A program made the position numbers and the translations under genes. From the NCBI GenBank assembly GCA_965237875.1, contig CBDEGP010000001.1, positions 992,001 to 1,056,000 of the forward strand: a stretch of 64,000 nt of DNA. Direction: 5' to 3'. The notes below the pieces were generated by a model. That model saw only the letters and a program-made list of their open reading frames with translations. It did no database searches and was not told the DNA's origin. This DNA is from DAOUJI01 sp965237875 (GTDB taxonomy: Bacteria; Chloroflexota; Dehalococcoidia; Lucifugimonadales; JAGWBF01). This document shows positions 26,827 to 35,644 of the stretch, in pieces; the first letter of the stretch is position 1; the number at the start of each line of letters is the position of its first letter.

Positions 26827-27272
26827 GATGCCTCGCTCTCCCTGAGCCCGTCGGTTATCGCGCGTTCAGCCCTCTTGGAGTTCTCGGCGATGAACTCTTT
26901 GAGACGCCTTATCTCAGAGTTGAGTTCGTCGTCGGAGAGGCCGCTCGGTCCGCTGGCGGTCAGTTGTCTGAGATTGTCTTTGGCCTCTTCCACCTGCCGG
27001 GTCAGTTCCAGCGCCGCCAACTCGTCCACGGCCTTCCGTTTGATGGCCGTCAGGTGTCTATGCACCGCCTGGGCATGCTCCAGACGCTCTTCGATCTCAG
27101 ACATGGCAGAGAGGACCGCATCCAGAGTCGTCCTGCCATAGATGGCCTGCCTGGGAAGCCTCTCTTTCTGGGTCCTGAACTGGCGAATCAAGGAGCTGAC
27201 GTCGTCCTCCTTGGCTGAGATTTCAGCCAGGAACAGACGGAGCCGGGCGGTTGCTTGCCTTATCAGGACCAT
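26823..27272 (-). CDS. Coiled-coil hypothetical protein
   Basis: 149 residues, almost entirely helical, rich in Glu, Arg, Lys, Ala and Leu with heptad-like spacing (about residues 15-45, 60-100 and 115-145). No catalytic motif or membrane segment. It is the last gene of the minus-strand block and converges on DUF1015. No good ribosome site is visible before the ATG, so the start is uncertain. Confidence 0.65.
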   Translation of the reverse strand: MVLIRQATARLRLFLAEISAKEDDVSSLIRQFRTQKERLPRQAIYGRTTLDAVLSAMSEIEERLEHAQAVHRHLTAIKRKAVDELAALELTRQVEEAKDNLRQLTASGPSGLSDDELNSEIRRLKEFIAENSKRAERAITDGLRESEAS

Positions 27273-27305
27273 CAGAGACCAACTATATGTCCGGCTAAAT
27301 GCCGA

Positions 27306-28067
27306 TTAAATGGATGTGTTGCCGCCGTCAACCGGGATTTCGGCCCCTGTGACGTAGGAGGACTCGTCCGACGCAAGCCACAGCACCACCGTGCCTACCT
27401 CCTCGGACCTGCCCGATCTGCGCAGAGGAGTCCTGGAGGCCCAGGTCTCGGCTTGCGCTTCCAGTTCCGTTTCGGACCGAGTCGAAGAGCTCATGGGAGG
27501 CATCCTCCCCGGATGCACCGAGTTGACCCTGATGTTGGAGGGGCCGAGGCGCGCTGCCATAGCCTTGGTGAACATCCTGACGGCGCCCTTGGAGGCGTTG
27601 TATCCGGGGTGTCCGCCGGCGGAACCTCTCAAGCCTGCCGTTGACGAAATGTTGACGATGGAGCCTCCGCCGACCGCTTCCATCCTTGGGACTGCGTGTT
27701 TTGTGCCGAGGAATACGCCGGTGGCGTTGATGCTCCAGAGCATGTCCCAGCCCGCGACGCTGTCGTGGTCGGAGAAGGAACTCCGGCTGATGCCGGCGTT
27801 GTTTACGAGTATGTCCAGCCTGCCGAATTTGGCGACGGTTTCCTCAATCGCCCGTTCCCAGTCCGACTCTACGGTTACGTCCATGTGGATGAACAGAGCG
27901 TCGCCGCCCTGGGCTTTGACCTCCGCCTCCACCTGTCTGCCCTGCTCCTCCGCTCGGTCTCCGAAAGCCACCTTTGCCCCTTCTGCGGCCATGATCTTGA
28001 CTTCCGTGGCGCCCATGCCGTTGGCTCCCCCGGAAACAAACGCCACCTTGCCGTCCAAACGTCCCAT
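27306..28067 (-). CDS. Short-chain dehydrogenase/reductase (SDR), classical type
   Basis: 253 residues with the Rossmann motif SGGANGMG (12-19), D37 after the second strand (NAD preference expected), the NNAG motif at 89-92, and the catalytic S141/S142, Y156 and K160. The C-terminus VTGAEIPVDGG is standard for the family. AGGAGGCG is ideally placed before the ATG. It is 15 bases from serA on the same strand. The substrate cannot be told from sequence. Confidence 0.93.
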   Translation of the reverse strand: MGRLDGKVAFVSGGANGMGATEVKIMAAEGAKVAFGDRAEEQGRQVEAEVKAQGGDALFIHMDVTVESDWERAIEETVAKFGRLDILVNNAGISRSSFSDHDSVAGWDMLWSINATGVFLGTKHAVPRMEAVGGGSIVNISSTAGLRGSAGGHPGYNASKGAVRMFTKAMAARLGPSNIRVNSVHPGRMPPMSSSTRSETELEAQAETWASRTPLRRSGRSEEVGTVVLWLASDESSYVTGAEIPVDGGNTSI

Positions 28068-28082
28068 AAAGCGCCTCCTTGC

Positions 28083-29678
28083 TTAGAGCTTCACAAGCCT
28101 GGCAGTGTCGATCTGCTCCAAATCTCTTATCTGATCGAGTACGTGGGGAGGGACCGGGTCATCCAGTCCTATGATCATCATCGCCCGTCCCCTGGGGCTC
28201 AGCCGTCCAACTTGCATGAAGCTGATGTTGATGTCGTTGCGCCCGGCGATGGCCCCTACGGCGCCGATGGAGCCGGGCTTGTCCTGCTGCTCTACGAACA
28301 GCAAGTAGGAAACCCCTGTGAGAGTGATGTCCAGCCAATAGTCGTCTACCCTGACCAGATGCACCTCGTCGCGCAGTGAAGCCCCGGCGAGGGTCAGCCC
28401 GCCGCTCGTGGTGTTCAGCGTGACGGTGATCAGGCTTCCGTGGTGTTGGTCGTGGGTGTCTCTGTTCTCGCTCACCTTCCACCCGTGCCGTTGGGCTATG
28501 AGAGGAGCGTTGATCTGGTTCACCCTGGCGTCCGTAACCTGCCCCAGAAGCCCGGTCAGCGCCGTTGAGCTCAGGAGGGTTGTGTCATGATTGGCGATTT
28601 CGCCCTGGTAGCCGATGGTGACCCCGAGGAACTGGCCTTCCGCAAGCGACGTAAGCAGCCGGCCCAGAATGTCGGCCACGGGGATGAAGGGTGCGACAAC
28701 GGCGTGGACTTCCGGCGGCATGAAGGGAGCGTTGACCGTGTTGCGGGCCGGAGTCCCTTCCAACACTGCGATGACCTGTTCCGCCACCTCGATGGCGACC
28801 TCCCTTTGGGCTTCTCTCGTAGATGCTCCGAGGTGGGGAGTCGCTATGACTTTCGGATGGTTTATCAGGGGCTCGTCCTCGTCGGGAGGTTCGTTGGCGA
28901 ATACGTCCACGGCGGCGCCGGCGAGCCTGTCCTCATCCAACGCTTTGCGGACAGCCTCGGAGTCCACAAGCTCCCCTCGGGCCACGTTGATGAGGCGGGC
29001 CCCGGGTTTCACCTTGGCCAGGCTCTCCTCGTTTATCAGGTTGTGAGTTCCTGCCGTCAGCGGCGTGTGCAGGGTGATGAAGTCCGACTCGGCGAACAGG
29101 TTGTCCAGGGACGTAAGCTCGATCCCCAACAGACGCGCCGCTTCCGGGTTGATGAAGGGGTCGTATCCCAGGACCCTCATGCTGAAGCTCTGGGCGCGGC
29201 GGGCAACCTCGGACCCGACTCTGCCGATGCCCACGATGCCCAGGACCTTGTTCCTGATTTCGACGCCTATGAAGGCGCTCCGGCTCCACGCTCCGCTCTT
29301 CAACGATTCATGGGCCTGGGGGACGTTTCTGGACAGAGCCAGCATTAACGCCAGAGTATGCTCCACCGCTGCGATTGTGTTGCCCGTGGGTGCGTTGACC
29401 ACTGCTATTCCGTGGGAAGTGGCGGCGTCCATGTCGATGTTGTCCACTCCGACGCCGGCCCTGGCCACGACCTGGAGGTTCTTGCCGGCCCGGATGACTT
29501 CTTCGGTCACTTGGGCGCCGCTTCTCACTATAAGGGCCTCGTAGTCTCCAATGACCTGGACCAACTCGTCGTGGGACAGACCGGTTTTCACGTCCACTTG
29601 CAGGTCGGCCTGCCGCTTCAGCAGCTCGACCCCCTCCGCGTCCAGGGGTTCGGAGATGAGTACCCTGGCCACCGTCAC
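28083..29678 (-). CDS. serA: D-3-phosphoglycerate dehydrogenase, long form with ACT domain
   Basis: First step of serine synthesis from 3-phosphoglycerate. 531 residues: substrate domain, NAD-binding domain (GIVGIGRVGSEVARRA), catalytic Arg in NVARGE, Glu in FANEPP and His in TPHLGAST, then the intervening domain and a C-terminal ACT domain (about 455-531) that usually binds serine for feedback control. The start is GTG, overlapping the stop of the upstream aminotransferase gene (GTGA at 29675-29678), so the two are translated together. Confidence 0.96.
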   Translation of the reverse strand: MTVARVLISEPLDAEGVELLKRQADLQVDVKTGLSHDELVQVIGDYEALIVRSGAQVTEEVIRAGKNLQVVARAGVGVDNIDMDAATSHGIAVVNAPTGNTIAAVEHTLALMLALSRNVPQAHESLKSGAWSRSAFIGVEIRNKVLGIVGIGRVGSEVARRAQSFSMRVLGYDPFINPEAARLLGIELTSLDNLFAESDFITLHTPLTAGTHNLINEESLAKVKPGARLINVARGELVDSEAVRKALDEDRLAGAAVDVFANEPPDEDEPLINHPKVIATPHLGASTREAQREVAIEVAEQVIAVLEGTPARNTVNAPFMPPEVHAVVAPFIPVADILGRLLTSLAEGQFLGVTIGYQGEIANHDTTLLSSTALTGLLGQVTDARVNQINAPLIAQRHGWKVSENRDTHDQHHGSLITVTLNTTSGGLTLAGASLRDEVHLVRVDDYWLDITLTGVSYLLFVEQQDKPGSIGAVGAIAGRNDINISFMQVGRLSPRGRAMMIIGLDDPVPPHVLDQIRDLEQIDTARLVKL

Positions 29679-30799
29679 TGTCCGGCTGCCGCGGCCGCCG
29701 GCTGGAAGCCCAGCTGTTCCAAAGTTGTATTCAATGTGCTCAAGACTTCATCGATGTCGCTTTCGGGCACGCGTCCTAGGTGGCCGACCCGGAATATCTT
29801 GCCCGTGAGGGTCCCCTGACCTCCGGCCAGCACCACGGAATGTTCTCGCAGCATTATCGAGGACAGCTGCCCTACGTCGACTCCCGCAGGAGCTTTCACC
29901 GAGGTCACGGTGTCCGAAGCGTGAGAAGGCGCAGCGAGCATCTCCAGTCCAAGAGCTTTCAGGCCGCTGCGGGTGTATTCCGCTATGTGACGGTGGCGCA
30001 GGAACACGTTTTCCATGCCTTCGTCCAGCAGCATCCGCAGAGCTTCGTCCAGACCGTAAAATATGGACACGCTGGGCGTCCAGGGGGTTTGACCCCGTTC
30101 CAGGTAGCTTTCGGCCCGCTCTAAATCGAAGTAGTAACGGGGCATGGAGGCCCGTTCCCGGGCGGCCCAGGCCTCGCCGCTCATGCTGATGAAAGCCAGC
30201 CCCGGAGGGACCATTAGCCCCTTTTGGGACGCCGTGCAGACCACGTCCACGTTCCACGCGTCGGTGGGCAGAGGCACGCACCCCATGCTGCTTATGGCGT
30301 CAACGAGAAAGAGCTTCCCGAACTCTCCCTTTACAACCTTGGAGATGGATTCGATGTCGTTGGTGACGCCTGTTGAAGTCTCGTTGTGGGTTATGAGCAC
30401 AGCGGAAATGTCGGGGTCGTCGTTGAGAGCCTGCCGTATGGCGTCGGGATCGGCGGCGTGTCCCATCTCCACGTCCATGCGTACTACGTCGGCGCCGTAA
30501 ATCTGAGCGACCTCGCTAAAGCGGTCTCCAAAGTACCCGATGCTCACGGCCAGCGCCTTCTCGCCGGGAGACAGGGTGTTCACCACCGCCGCTTCCAAAG
30601 CGCCCGTGCCGGAAGAGGAGAGTATGAACATCCGGTTCTGGGTCATGAACACTTTTTTCAGGTTCTCGGTGCACCGCTCGAGCATCTCCTTGAACTCAGG
30701 GCCCCGGTGGTTGATCATGGGCTGGGCCATGACATCAATAATCTCTTGTGGAAGGGGGGTCGGCCCTGGAGTCCTGAGGTTTTGTTTGGGTATCTTCAC
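29675..30799 (-). CDS. Class V aminotransferase (serine-pyruvate/alanine-glyoxylate type; possible phosphoserine aminotransferase)
   Basis: 374-residue PLP enzyme with RTPGPTPLP at the N-terminus, the SSSGTGALEA phosphate-binding turn, VDAISSMG, and the PLP lysine K193 in TASQKGLM. Members of this group serve as serine-glyoxylate, alanine-glyoxylate or, in some lineages lacking SerC, phosphoserine aminotransferases. Overlap with serA makes a role in the second step of serine synthesis likely (inference). The start is GTG with AGGAGGAAAA just upstream. Confidence 0.9.
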   Translation of the reverse strand: MKIPKQNLRTPGPTPLPQEIIDVMAQPMINHRGPEFKEMLERCTENLKKVFMTQNRMFILSSSGTGALEAAVVNTLSPGEKALAVSIGYFGDRFSEVAQIYGADVVRMDVEMGHAADPDAIRQALNDDPDISAVLITHNETSTGVTNDIESISKVVKGEFGKLFLVDAISSMGCVPLPTDAWNVDVVCTASQKGLMVPPGLAFISMSGEAWAARERASMPRYYFDLERAESYLERGQTPWTPSVSIFYGLDEALRMLLDEGMENVFLRHRHIAEYTRSGLKALGLEMLAAPSHASDTVTSVKAPAGVDVGQLSSIMLREHSVVLAGGQGTLTGKIFRVGHLGRVPESDIDEVLSTLNTTLEQLGFQPAAAAAGQ

Positions 30800-30832
30800 T
30801 TTTCCTCCTGGAAATTGGTCTCTTGCCTGAGT

Positions 30833-32044
30833 CTACTCCTGCGATTCTATCTTAAGGTACCTGCGTCTGCCTATCTTCAAGACGCTTCCGGGGTGGAGGC
30901 GAACGTCGTCAGATGCAACTTTCTCGCCGTCCAATTGGACCGCTCCCTGTGAGATGAGTCGTTTCACCTCCGCCTTGCTGGCCGCCACGGCGGCGTCAAC
31001 CAGCACGTCGGCGATGGAGAAAGATGCGCCGTTCTGGTCCAGCCCCTTCAAGGCGTAGCTGTCCATCTGCTCCGGCGCCTGCCGTTGTTGAACGACGCGT
31101 TCGAAATGTGCCCGGGCTTCGCTGGCCTCGGCGGGACTGTGGAACTGCGCCGTTATCTCCGCCGCCAGTCGTTTCTTTGGCTCCATAGGGTTCAAAGAAC
31201 CTGCGCCCATTGCCCGGTCCATGTCTTCTATCTCCGTGGTGGGCACGTCGGTCAGCCACGAGAAGTATTCGATGACCACTTCGTCCGGAAGGGACATGAC
31301 CTTCCCGTACATTTCGTTGGGAGGGTCTTCCACGGCGATGTAGTTGCCCAGGCTCTTGCTCATCTTCTGGACGCCGTCCGTGCCCACCAGTATGGGCACC
31401 ATGAAGCATTGCTGCGGCGTCTGTCCCATCATCGCCTGCAGCTCGCGGCCCACCAGCAGGTTGAATTTCTGGTCGGTGCCGCCGAACTCCACGTCAGATT
31501 CAATGACCACCGAGTCATAGGCCTGAAGGAGGGGATACAGCAGTTCGGTCACGGCGATGGGCCGATGGGCCTGGAACCTTTTGGCAAAGTCGGCCCTGTC
31601 AAGGAATTGAGCGACTGTGAAACGGCCGGTCAGACCGATGACGTCAGCCAGGGTGAACTTACCGAACCACTCGCTCTGCCACATGGCTTCGGTCCTGTCC
31701 TTGTCCACGACCTTGAAGAACTGGCGCATGTAGGACTCGGCGTTGGCGATAACCTCGTCGTGGGTGAGCATGGGGCGGGTGGCCGACTCGCCGCTGGGGT
31801 CGCCGATCTGGGCCGTCCAGTCGCCTACGATAAGGATGACGTGGTGCCCCAGGTCCTGCAATTGGCGGAGCTTTCTCAGGCCCACCACGTGGCCTAGGTG
31901 GATGTCGGGCCGGCTGGGGTCGAACCCCATCTTCAGACGCATGGGCTTGCCGCCCTGGAGCCGCTCAATGAACTCTTCCCGGACGATGATTTCGCTGACG
32001 CCTCTTTCGGCAATCAGGTCTAGGGTTTGGTCGTCAAGCGGCAT
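30833..32044 (-). CDS. tyrS: Tyrosyl-tRNA synthetase
   Basis: Charges tRNA-Tyr. 403 residues of the type with HLGH at 49-52 (HIGH signature), GGTDQKFNLLVGRE in the tyrosine pocket and KMSKS at 227-231, followed by a C-terminal S4 RNA-binding domain (about 335-400, KAEVKRLISQGAVQLDGEKV). It lies in a minus-strand series downstream of ribF. Confidence 0.96.
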   Translation of the reverse strand: MPLDDQTLDLIAERGVSEIIVREEFIERLQGGKPMRLKMGFDPSRPDIHLGHVVGLRKLRQLQDLGHHVILIVGDWTAQIGDPSGESATRPMLTHDEVIANAESYMRQFFKVVDKDRTEAMWQSEWFGKFTLADVIGLTGRFTVAQFLDRADFAKRFQAHRPIAVTELLYPLLQAYDSVVIESDVEFGGTDQKFNLLVGRELQAMMGQTPQQCFMVPILVGTDGVQKMSKSLGNYIAVEDPPNEMYGKVMSLPDEVVIEYFSWLTDVPTTEIEDMDRAMGAGSLNPMEPKKRLAAEITAQFHSPAEASEARAHFERVVQQRQAPEQMDSYALKGLDQNGASFSIADVLVDAAVAASKAEVKRLISQGAVQLDGEKVASDDVRLHPGSVLKIGRRRYLKIESQE

Positions 32045-32056
32045 GGGACCTCATGT

Positions 32057-33001
32057 TCATGGGCCTTTGCCAAGCGTCGGCGCCGTGGAAAGGATGTCCT
32101 GGGTCCGCTCGATGTCCAGTTTCATCTGTTCCACCAGGGTTTCGACGCTGGAAAAGGTCTGCTCGTCCCGGATTCTTCGCACGAACTCAAGCCTCAGGGG
32201 CTTGTCGTATATGTCCTCGTCGAAGTTGAGGATGAAGGCCTCGATGGTCATGGCGTGAATCCCGAACGTCGGCCTGTATCCTATGCAGGTGGCGGCCATT
32301 ATCCGTCTTCCTTCCACAACCGCCCAGGTGGCGTAGATGCCCTTCATGGGTATGGCTATGTCGTCGTCGACGGATAGATTGGCGGTAGGGAACCCGATGG
32401 TGCGTCCCCGGCGGTCTCCCTCGACGACGGTCCCGCTCAGCGAGAACGAACGCCCCAGCATCCTGGAAGCTTTCTCCACGTTTCCCTGGGCGATAAGCTC
32501 CCGTATGGCGCCGGTATGAATGGCCTCTCCGTCAAGGTCGACGTGGTCTATCTGCTCGACGTCGAAACCCGTCTTGAGCCCCAGCTGCTTCAGGGTGGAG
32601 ATGTTGCCCTCCCTCCTGTAGCCGATGGCGAAGTCGGGCCCCACCACAAGACCTTTCATCCTAAGGTTCGTTTGAAGCAGCGAGGCGAAATCTTCTGCCC
32701 TTATCTGGGACACTTCGCGGGTGAAGTCCACGTCAACGACCACTGACACCCCCTGGTCGCGTATCAACCTGAGCCGTTCATCGAGGGGAGTTATATAGCG
32801 CACGTGGGCGTCGGGCTGCAGTACGGACCTGGGAGCATTCCTGAAGGACAGGACAGCGGGTTCCAGTCCGCGTGCTGCGGCCATTTCCTTTGTGGCGTTG
32901 ATGAGGTGTTGGTGGCCCAGATGCACTCCATCAAAGGTCCCTATCGTAACCGCGGTGTCTCGAGAGAGAGACAGTTGTTGGAGTTGGTCTCTGATTGTCA
33001 T
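32057..33001 (-). CDS. ribF: Bifunctional riboflavin kinase / FAD synthetase
   Basis: Makes FMN and FAD from riboflavin. 314 residues: the N-terminal FAD synthetase (nucleotidyltransferase) domain has GTFDGVHLGH at about 21-30, and the C-terminal riboflavin kinase domain begins near 185 with GDRRGRTIGFPTANL. It has its own promoter and a hairpin in the leader. tyrS follows after 12 bases. Confidence 0.95.
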   Translation of the reverse strand: MTIRDQLQQLSLSRDTAVTIGTFDGVHLGHQHLINATKEMAAARGLEPAVLSFRNAPRSVLQPDAHVRYITPLDERLRLIRDQGVSVVVDVDFTREVSQIRAEDFASLLQTNLRMKGLVVGPDFAIGYRREGNISTLKQLGLKTGFDVEQIDHVDLDGEAIHTGAIRELIAQGNVEKASRMLGRSFSLSGTVVEGDRRGRTIGFPTANLSVDDDIAIPMKGIYATWAVVEGRRIMAATCIGYRPTFGIHAMTIEAFILNFDEDIYDKPLRLEFVRRIRDEQTFSSVETLVEQMKLDIERTQDILSTAPTLGKGP

Positions 33002-33012
33002 CTAATAACTTT

Positions 33013-33038
33013 AGAGGCTCCTTTAATAGGGAGCCTCT
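33013..33038 (-). promoter_or_regulatory. Leader hairpin in front of ribF
   Basis: A 9-bp perfect stem (AGAGGCTCC / GGAGCCTCT on the minus strand) with loop CTATTAAA lies 11 bases before the ribF ATG. The only GGAG near the start is inside its 3' arm, so the structure could hide the ribosome site. No T tract follows on the minus strand, so it is not a simple terminator. Confidence 0.5.
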
Positions 33039-33085
33039 TTATGGCGCCGACGTAACGTGAGCACGGCTCGGTCTCGACGATTGGG

Positions 33086-33114
33086 ATGGTAGCATAGCGT
33101 ATATGGAGCGTCAA
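33086..33114 (-). promoter_or_regulatory. Promoter of ribF
   Basis: On the minus strand, TTGACG (33109-33114) and TACCAT (33086-33091) are separated by 17 bases, and TGC directly precedes the -10. It lies just after the aroF stop codon and gives a leader of about 78 bases. Confidence 0.6.
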
Positions 33115-33143
33115 CTTGAACGGCCCGCGAATGGCCGCCGAAT

Positions 33144-34172
33144 TCAGGCGGGGGCCGCCGCGGAGGCCTTGCCCACCGCTTTGGCCACGGCCTTGACCTG
33201 CGGCATCAGTTCGGTGAAAGCGTCGAAGGTGAGCGCCTGGGCCCCGTCGCACTTTGCCACACTGGGATTGGGGTGGACGTCCACGATTACACCGTGGGCC
33301 CCGGCCGCCACTGACGCAATGGTCATGGGACTTACGAGACTGGCCTTGCCGGTGCTGTGGCTGGGATCAGCCACCACGGGGAGATGACACAGGTCCTTGA
33401 TCACCGGCATAGCAGAGAGGTCAAGGGTGAACCTGGTGCCCGTTTCGAAGGTGCGTATGCCGCGCTCGCACAGGATTACCTCGTGGTTGCCTCCGGCCAG
33501 GATGTACTCGGCTGACAGCAGCCACTCCTCGTAGGACATGGAGAAGCCTCGTTTCAGAAGGACCGGCTTCCTCACCTTGCCCACTTCGTCCAACAGAGTG
33601 AAGTTTTGAGCGTTTCGCGTCCCTATCTGCAACATATCGGCATATTGGGCCACCATTTCCACGTCTTCGGGAGACATGACCTCGGTGACTACCGGCAGGC
33701 CTGTCTCCTCTCGGGCTTTGGCCAGGAGTTGAAGGCCCTGAACGCCCATTCCGCGGAAGCTGTAGGGCGAAGACCTGGGCTTGAATGCGCCGCCTCTGAG
33801 AATAGTTGCGCCTTGGGCCTTGACCAGCTGGGCTGTGGAGATGACCTGCTTCTCGTCTTCCACGGCGCAAGGTCCGGCCATGACCACGAATTCATCGCCG
33901 CCTACGGGCACGTCTCCCACTTTGATGATGGTGTCGTCGGGTTTGAATTCCCGGCTGCACAGCTTGTAGGGTTTGGATATGGGGACCACGTCCAGCACCC
34001 CGTCCATTCGCGCCAGTTCATCCTTGAGCTCGGGAAAGATGGAACCCAACACACCCACGACGGTGCGTTCGGTCCCCTCCGAGACCTGGGCGTTCAATCC
34101 GTGGCCTGTGATTCTTCGCCGGACCTGGTCAAGGTCCGACTCGGAACTGTCTCTCCTCATTACGACGATCAT
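33144..34172 (-). CDS. aroF: 3-deoxy-7-phosphoheptulonate synthase (DAHP synthase), type I-beta
   Basis: First step of the shikimate pathway. 342 residues: an N-terminal ferredoxin-like regulatory domain (about 1-70, as in the Thermotoga enzyme) and a TIM barrel with VMAGPCAVE, RGGAFKPRSSPYSFRG, LLKRGF, ILCERGIRTFE and VADPSHSTG. The N-terminal domain suggests feedback control by an aromatic amino acid. AGGAAGGAT is well placed before the ATG. It is last in trpA-aroH-aroF. Confidence 0.95.
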   Translation of the reverse strand: MIVVMRRDSSESDLDQVRRRITGHGLNAQVSEGTERTVVGVLGSIFPELKDELARMDGVLDVVPISKPYKLCSREFKPDDTIIKVGDVPVGGDEFVVMAGPCAVEDEKQVISTAQLVKAQGATILRGGAFKPRSSPYSFRGMGVQGLQLLAKAREETGLPVVTEVMSPEDVEMVAQYADMLQIGTRNAQNFTLLDEVGKVRKPVLLKRGFSMSYEEWLLSAEYILAGGNHEVILCERGIRTFETGTRFTLDLSAMPVIKDLCHLPVVADPSHSTGKASLVSPMTIASVAAGAHGVIVDVHPNPSVAKCDGAQALTFDAFTELMPQVKAVAKAVGKASAAAPA

Positions 34173-34218
34173 GTTGGTTATCCTTCCTGCCGGCTGTTAT
34201 TGACTCTTGACTCGGTGA

Positions 34219-34590
34219 TCAGGACGCCTCCAGCGTCTGGACCCGGAGGTTTACGGCCCCGTTTAGATAGACGTTCACCAGTTCCGCCGGTTGCTTCTCG
34301 GTGTTCACCAGCAGCAATATGCGAATGCATAGCGGCAGACTTCCCGGGACGTCGATCTCATGGCTGCACATCAGGGCTGTAGTGTCCCAGCCCATCTCCC
34401 TGACCGCGGTGGCCGGGTAGGCTGCGTTCAGGTCCAAAGTGGTGGTGAAAAAAGCCGCCGAGACTTGTTCCTTTTCCGTATCGTTGGCTTGAACGATCTC
34501 GTTGAAAAGCTCTCGGGTGGCCGCAAAAATCGCCTCCCGCGTGTTCTCGGTCACCGTCGTAGCGCCTCTGATGCCTCGGCATGCCATCAT
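34219..34590 (-). CDS. aroH: Chorismate mutase, AroH type
   Basis: Converts chorismate to prephenate. 123 residues, the trimeric AroH type known from Bacillus subtilis, with the family pattern: RGIRGATTV at the N-terminus, HEIDVPGSLPLCIR and VYLNGAVNLR carrying the Glu, Arg and Tyr of the active site. Two adjacent ATGs (34590 and 34587) are possible starts; the first overlaps the trpA stop (ATGA). Confidence 0.94.
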   Translation of the reverse strand: MMACRGIRGATTVTENTREAIFAATRELFNEIVQANDTEKEQVSAAFFTTTLDLNAAYPATAVREMGWDTTALMCSHEIDVPGSLPLCIRILLLVNTEKQPAELVNVYLNGAVNLRVQTLEAS

Positions 34591-35411
34591 GGTGCCGGAC
34601 TCCCGCTGATCGGGATATTGTCGCCCTTCAGGCCCCGGACGTACTCCTGGGCCCGCTGCACCATCTCGCTCCGGGGCGATTCCATGACAACCCTCATCAA
34701 TCCGCTGCCGACAACTGCGGCGTCGGCATGGCCTTTCAACGCTTCCACGTGGTCCCTGCGGGATATTCCGAAGCCTACGGCAAGGGGTAGAGAGGTATGC
34801 TTCCGCACTCTCCTGAGCAGGTCGAACACCCCTTCCGGCAGGCTTTCCCTGACGCCTGTGACTCCCGTCAGGCTGACGCAGTAGATGAAGCCCGATGCGC
34901 TGTCGCAGGCCAATTGAATCCGGCTGTCGACGCTGGTTGGCGCTAGAAGATGCACCACGTCAAGAGACGCCGCCCGGCATTCGTCCATCAGGGGTCCGGC
35001 TTCGTCGGGCGGCAGGTCCGGAACGATGACGCCGTCGAGTCCCGCTTGGTTGGAGTCCCGGGCGAACTTCTGTAACCCGTAGCTAAGGAAGGGGTTGTAG
35101 TAGCCAAAAAGAAGCAGGGGCGTATCGGGCATTCTGGGCCGCAACCTGGCCGTCAGCTTTATGCAGTCGTCCAGCGTCACGTTATTCAGGAGAGCCTGAT
35201 GGCTTGTCTCCTGGATGGTGGTCCCATCGGCCAACGGGTCGCTGAAGGGCACTCCCAACTCGATGATGTCGGCGCCGGACTCCGCCAGGGCCGGGACCAA
35301 TTCTTCGGTGGCGTCCATGTCGGGATAGCCGACCGTGGCATAGAGAATTATGCCTGTGCGGCCTTCCCGGTCCAATTCCTGGAATTTGCTCTTGATCCTG
35401 CTGGCGTACAC
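34587..35411 (-). CDS. trpA: Tryptophan synthase alpha subunit
   Basis: Cleaves indole-3-glycerol phosphate to indole and glyceraldehyde-3-phosphate. Catalytic Glu in ELGVPFSDPLADG and Asp in VIVPDLPPDE are present, as is the phosphate-binding VGFGIS loop. The start is placed at GTG 35411 (274 residues), although the frame is open to an ATG at 35501, because a clear promoter -10 lies at 35470-35475, between the two. trpB is not in the window; trpA stands apart with aroH and aroF. Confidence 0.93.
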   Translation of the reverse strand: MYASRIKSKFQELDREGRTGIILYATVGYPDMDATEELVPALAESGADIIELGVPFSDPLADGTTIQETSHQALLNNVTLDDCIKLTARLRPRMPDTPLLLFGYYNPFLSYGLQKFARDSNQAGLDGVIVPDLPPDEAGPLMDECRAASLDVVHLLAPTSVDSRIQLACDSASGFIYCVSLTGVTGVRESLPEGVFDLLRRVRKHTSLPLAVGFGISRRDHVEALKGHADAAVVGSGLMRVVMESPRSEMVQRAQEYVRGLKGDNIPISGSPAP

Positions 35412-35469
35412 GGTGTTAGGAGCGGTTGACTCATATATGAAAGGCGACGGTCGCCGATTGTCACCGGAC

Positions 35470-35478
35470 AGTATATCA
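35470..35478 (-). promoter_or_regulatory. Promoter of trpA-aroH-aroF
   Basis: Minus-strand TGA-TATACT (35478-35470) is an extended -10. The expected start of transcription is near 35463, leaving a leader of about 50 bases that contains the small palindrome GGCGACCGTCGCC (35441-35453). It decides the trpA start. Confidence 0.55.
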
Positions 35479-35551
35479 CATGAAGGAGCGCCGCTCCGCA
35501 ATTCCCCGCTTCAAGCAGGGTCTTTCGATACCCAGATGCCTTGTTTGCCCC

Positions 35552-35640
35552 GTTCGTGGTGAGCCAGTCGAACCACCCTTCGACAAGCTTTCAAGTAACT
35601 GCTTTCGGATGGGCCTGGGCGACCGCCGGTCGCCCCTACG
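35552..35640. repeat. Composite of short palindromic repeats
   Basis: GTTCGTGGTGAGCCAGTCGA runs into ACCACCCTTCGACAAGC, and GGGCGACC-GCC-GGTCGCCC (35617-35635) forms a perfect 8-bp stem. Both are the kind of REP-like unit scattered through intergenic DNA of many bacteria. They lie inside an open frame that leads into an antitoxin remnant. Confidence 0.75.
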
Positions 35641-35644
35641 ACAG

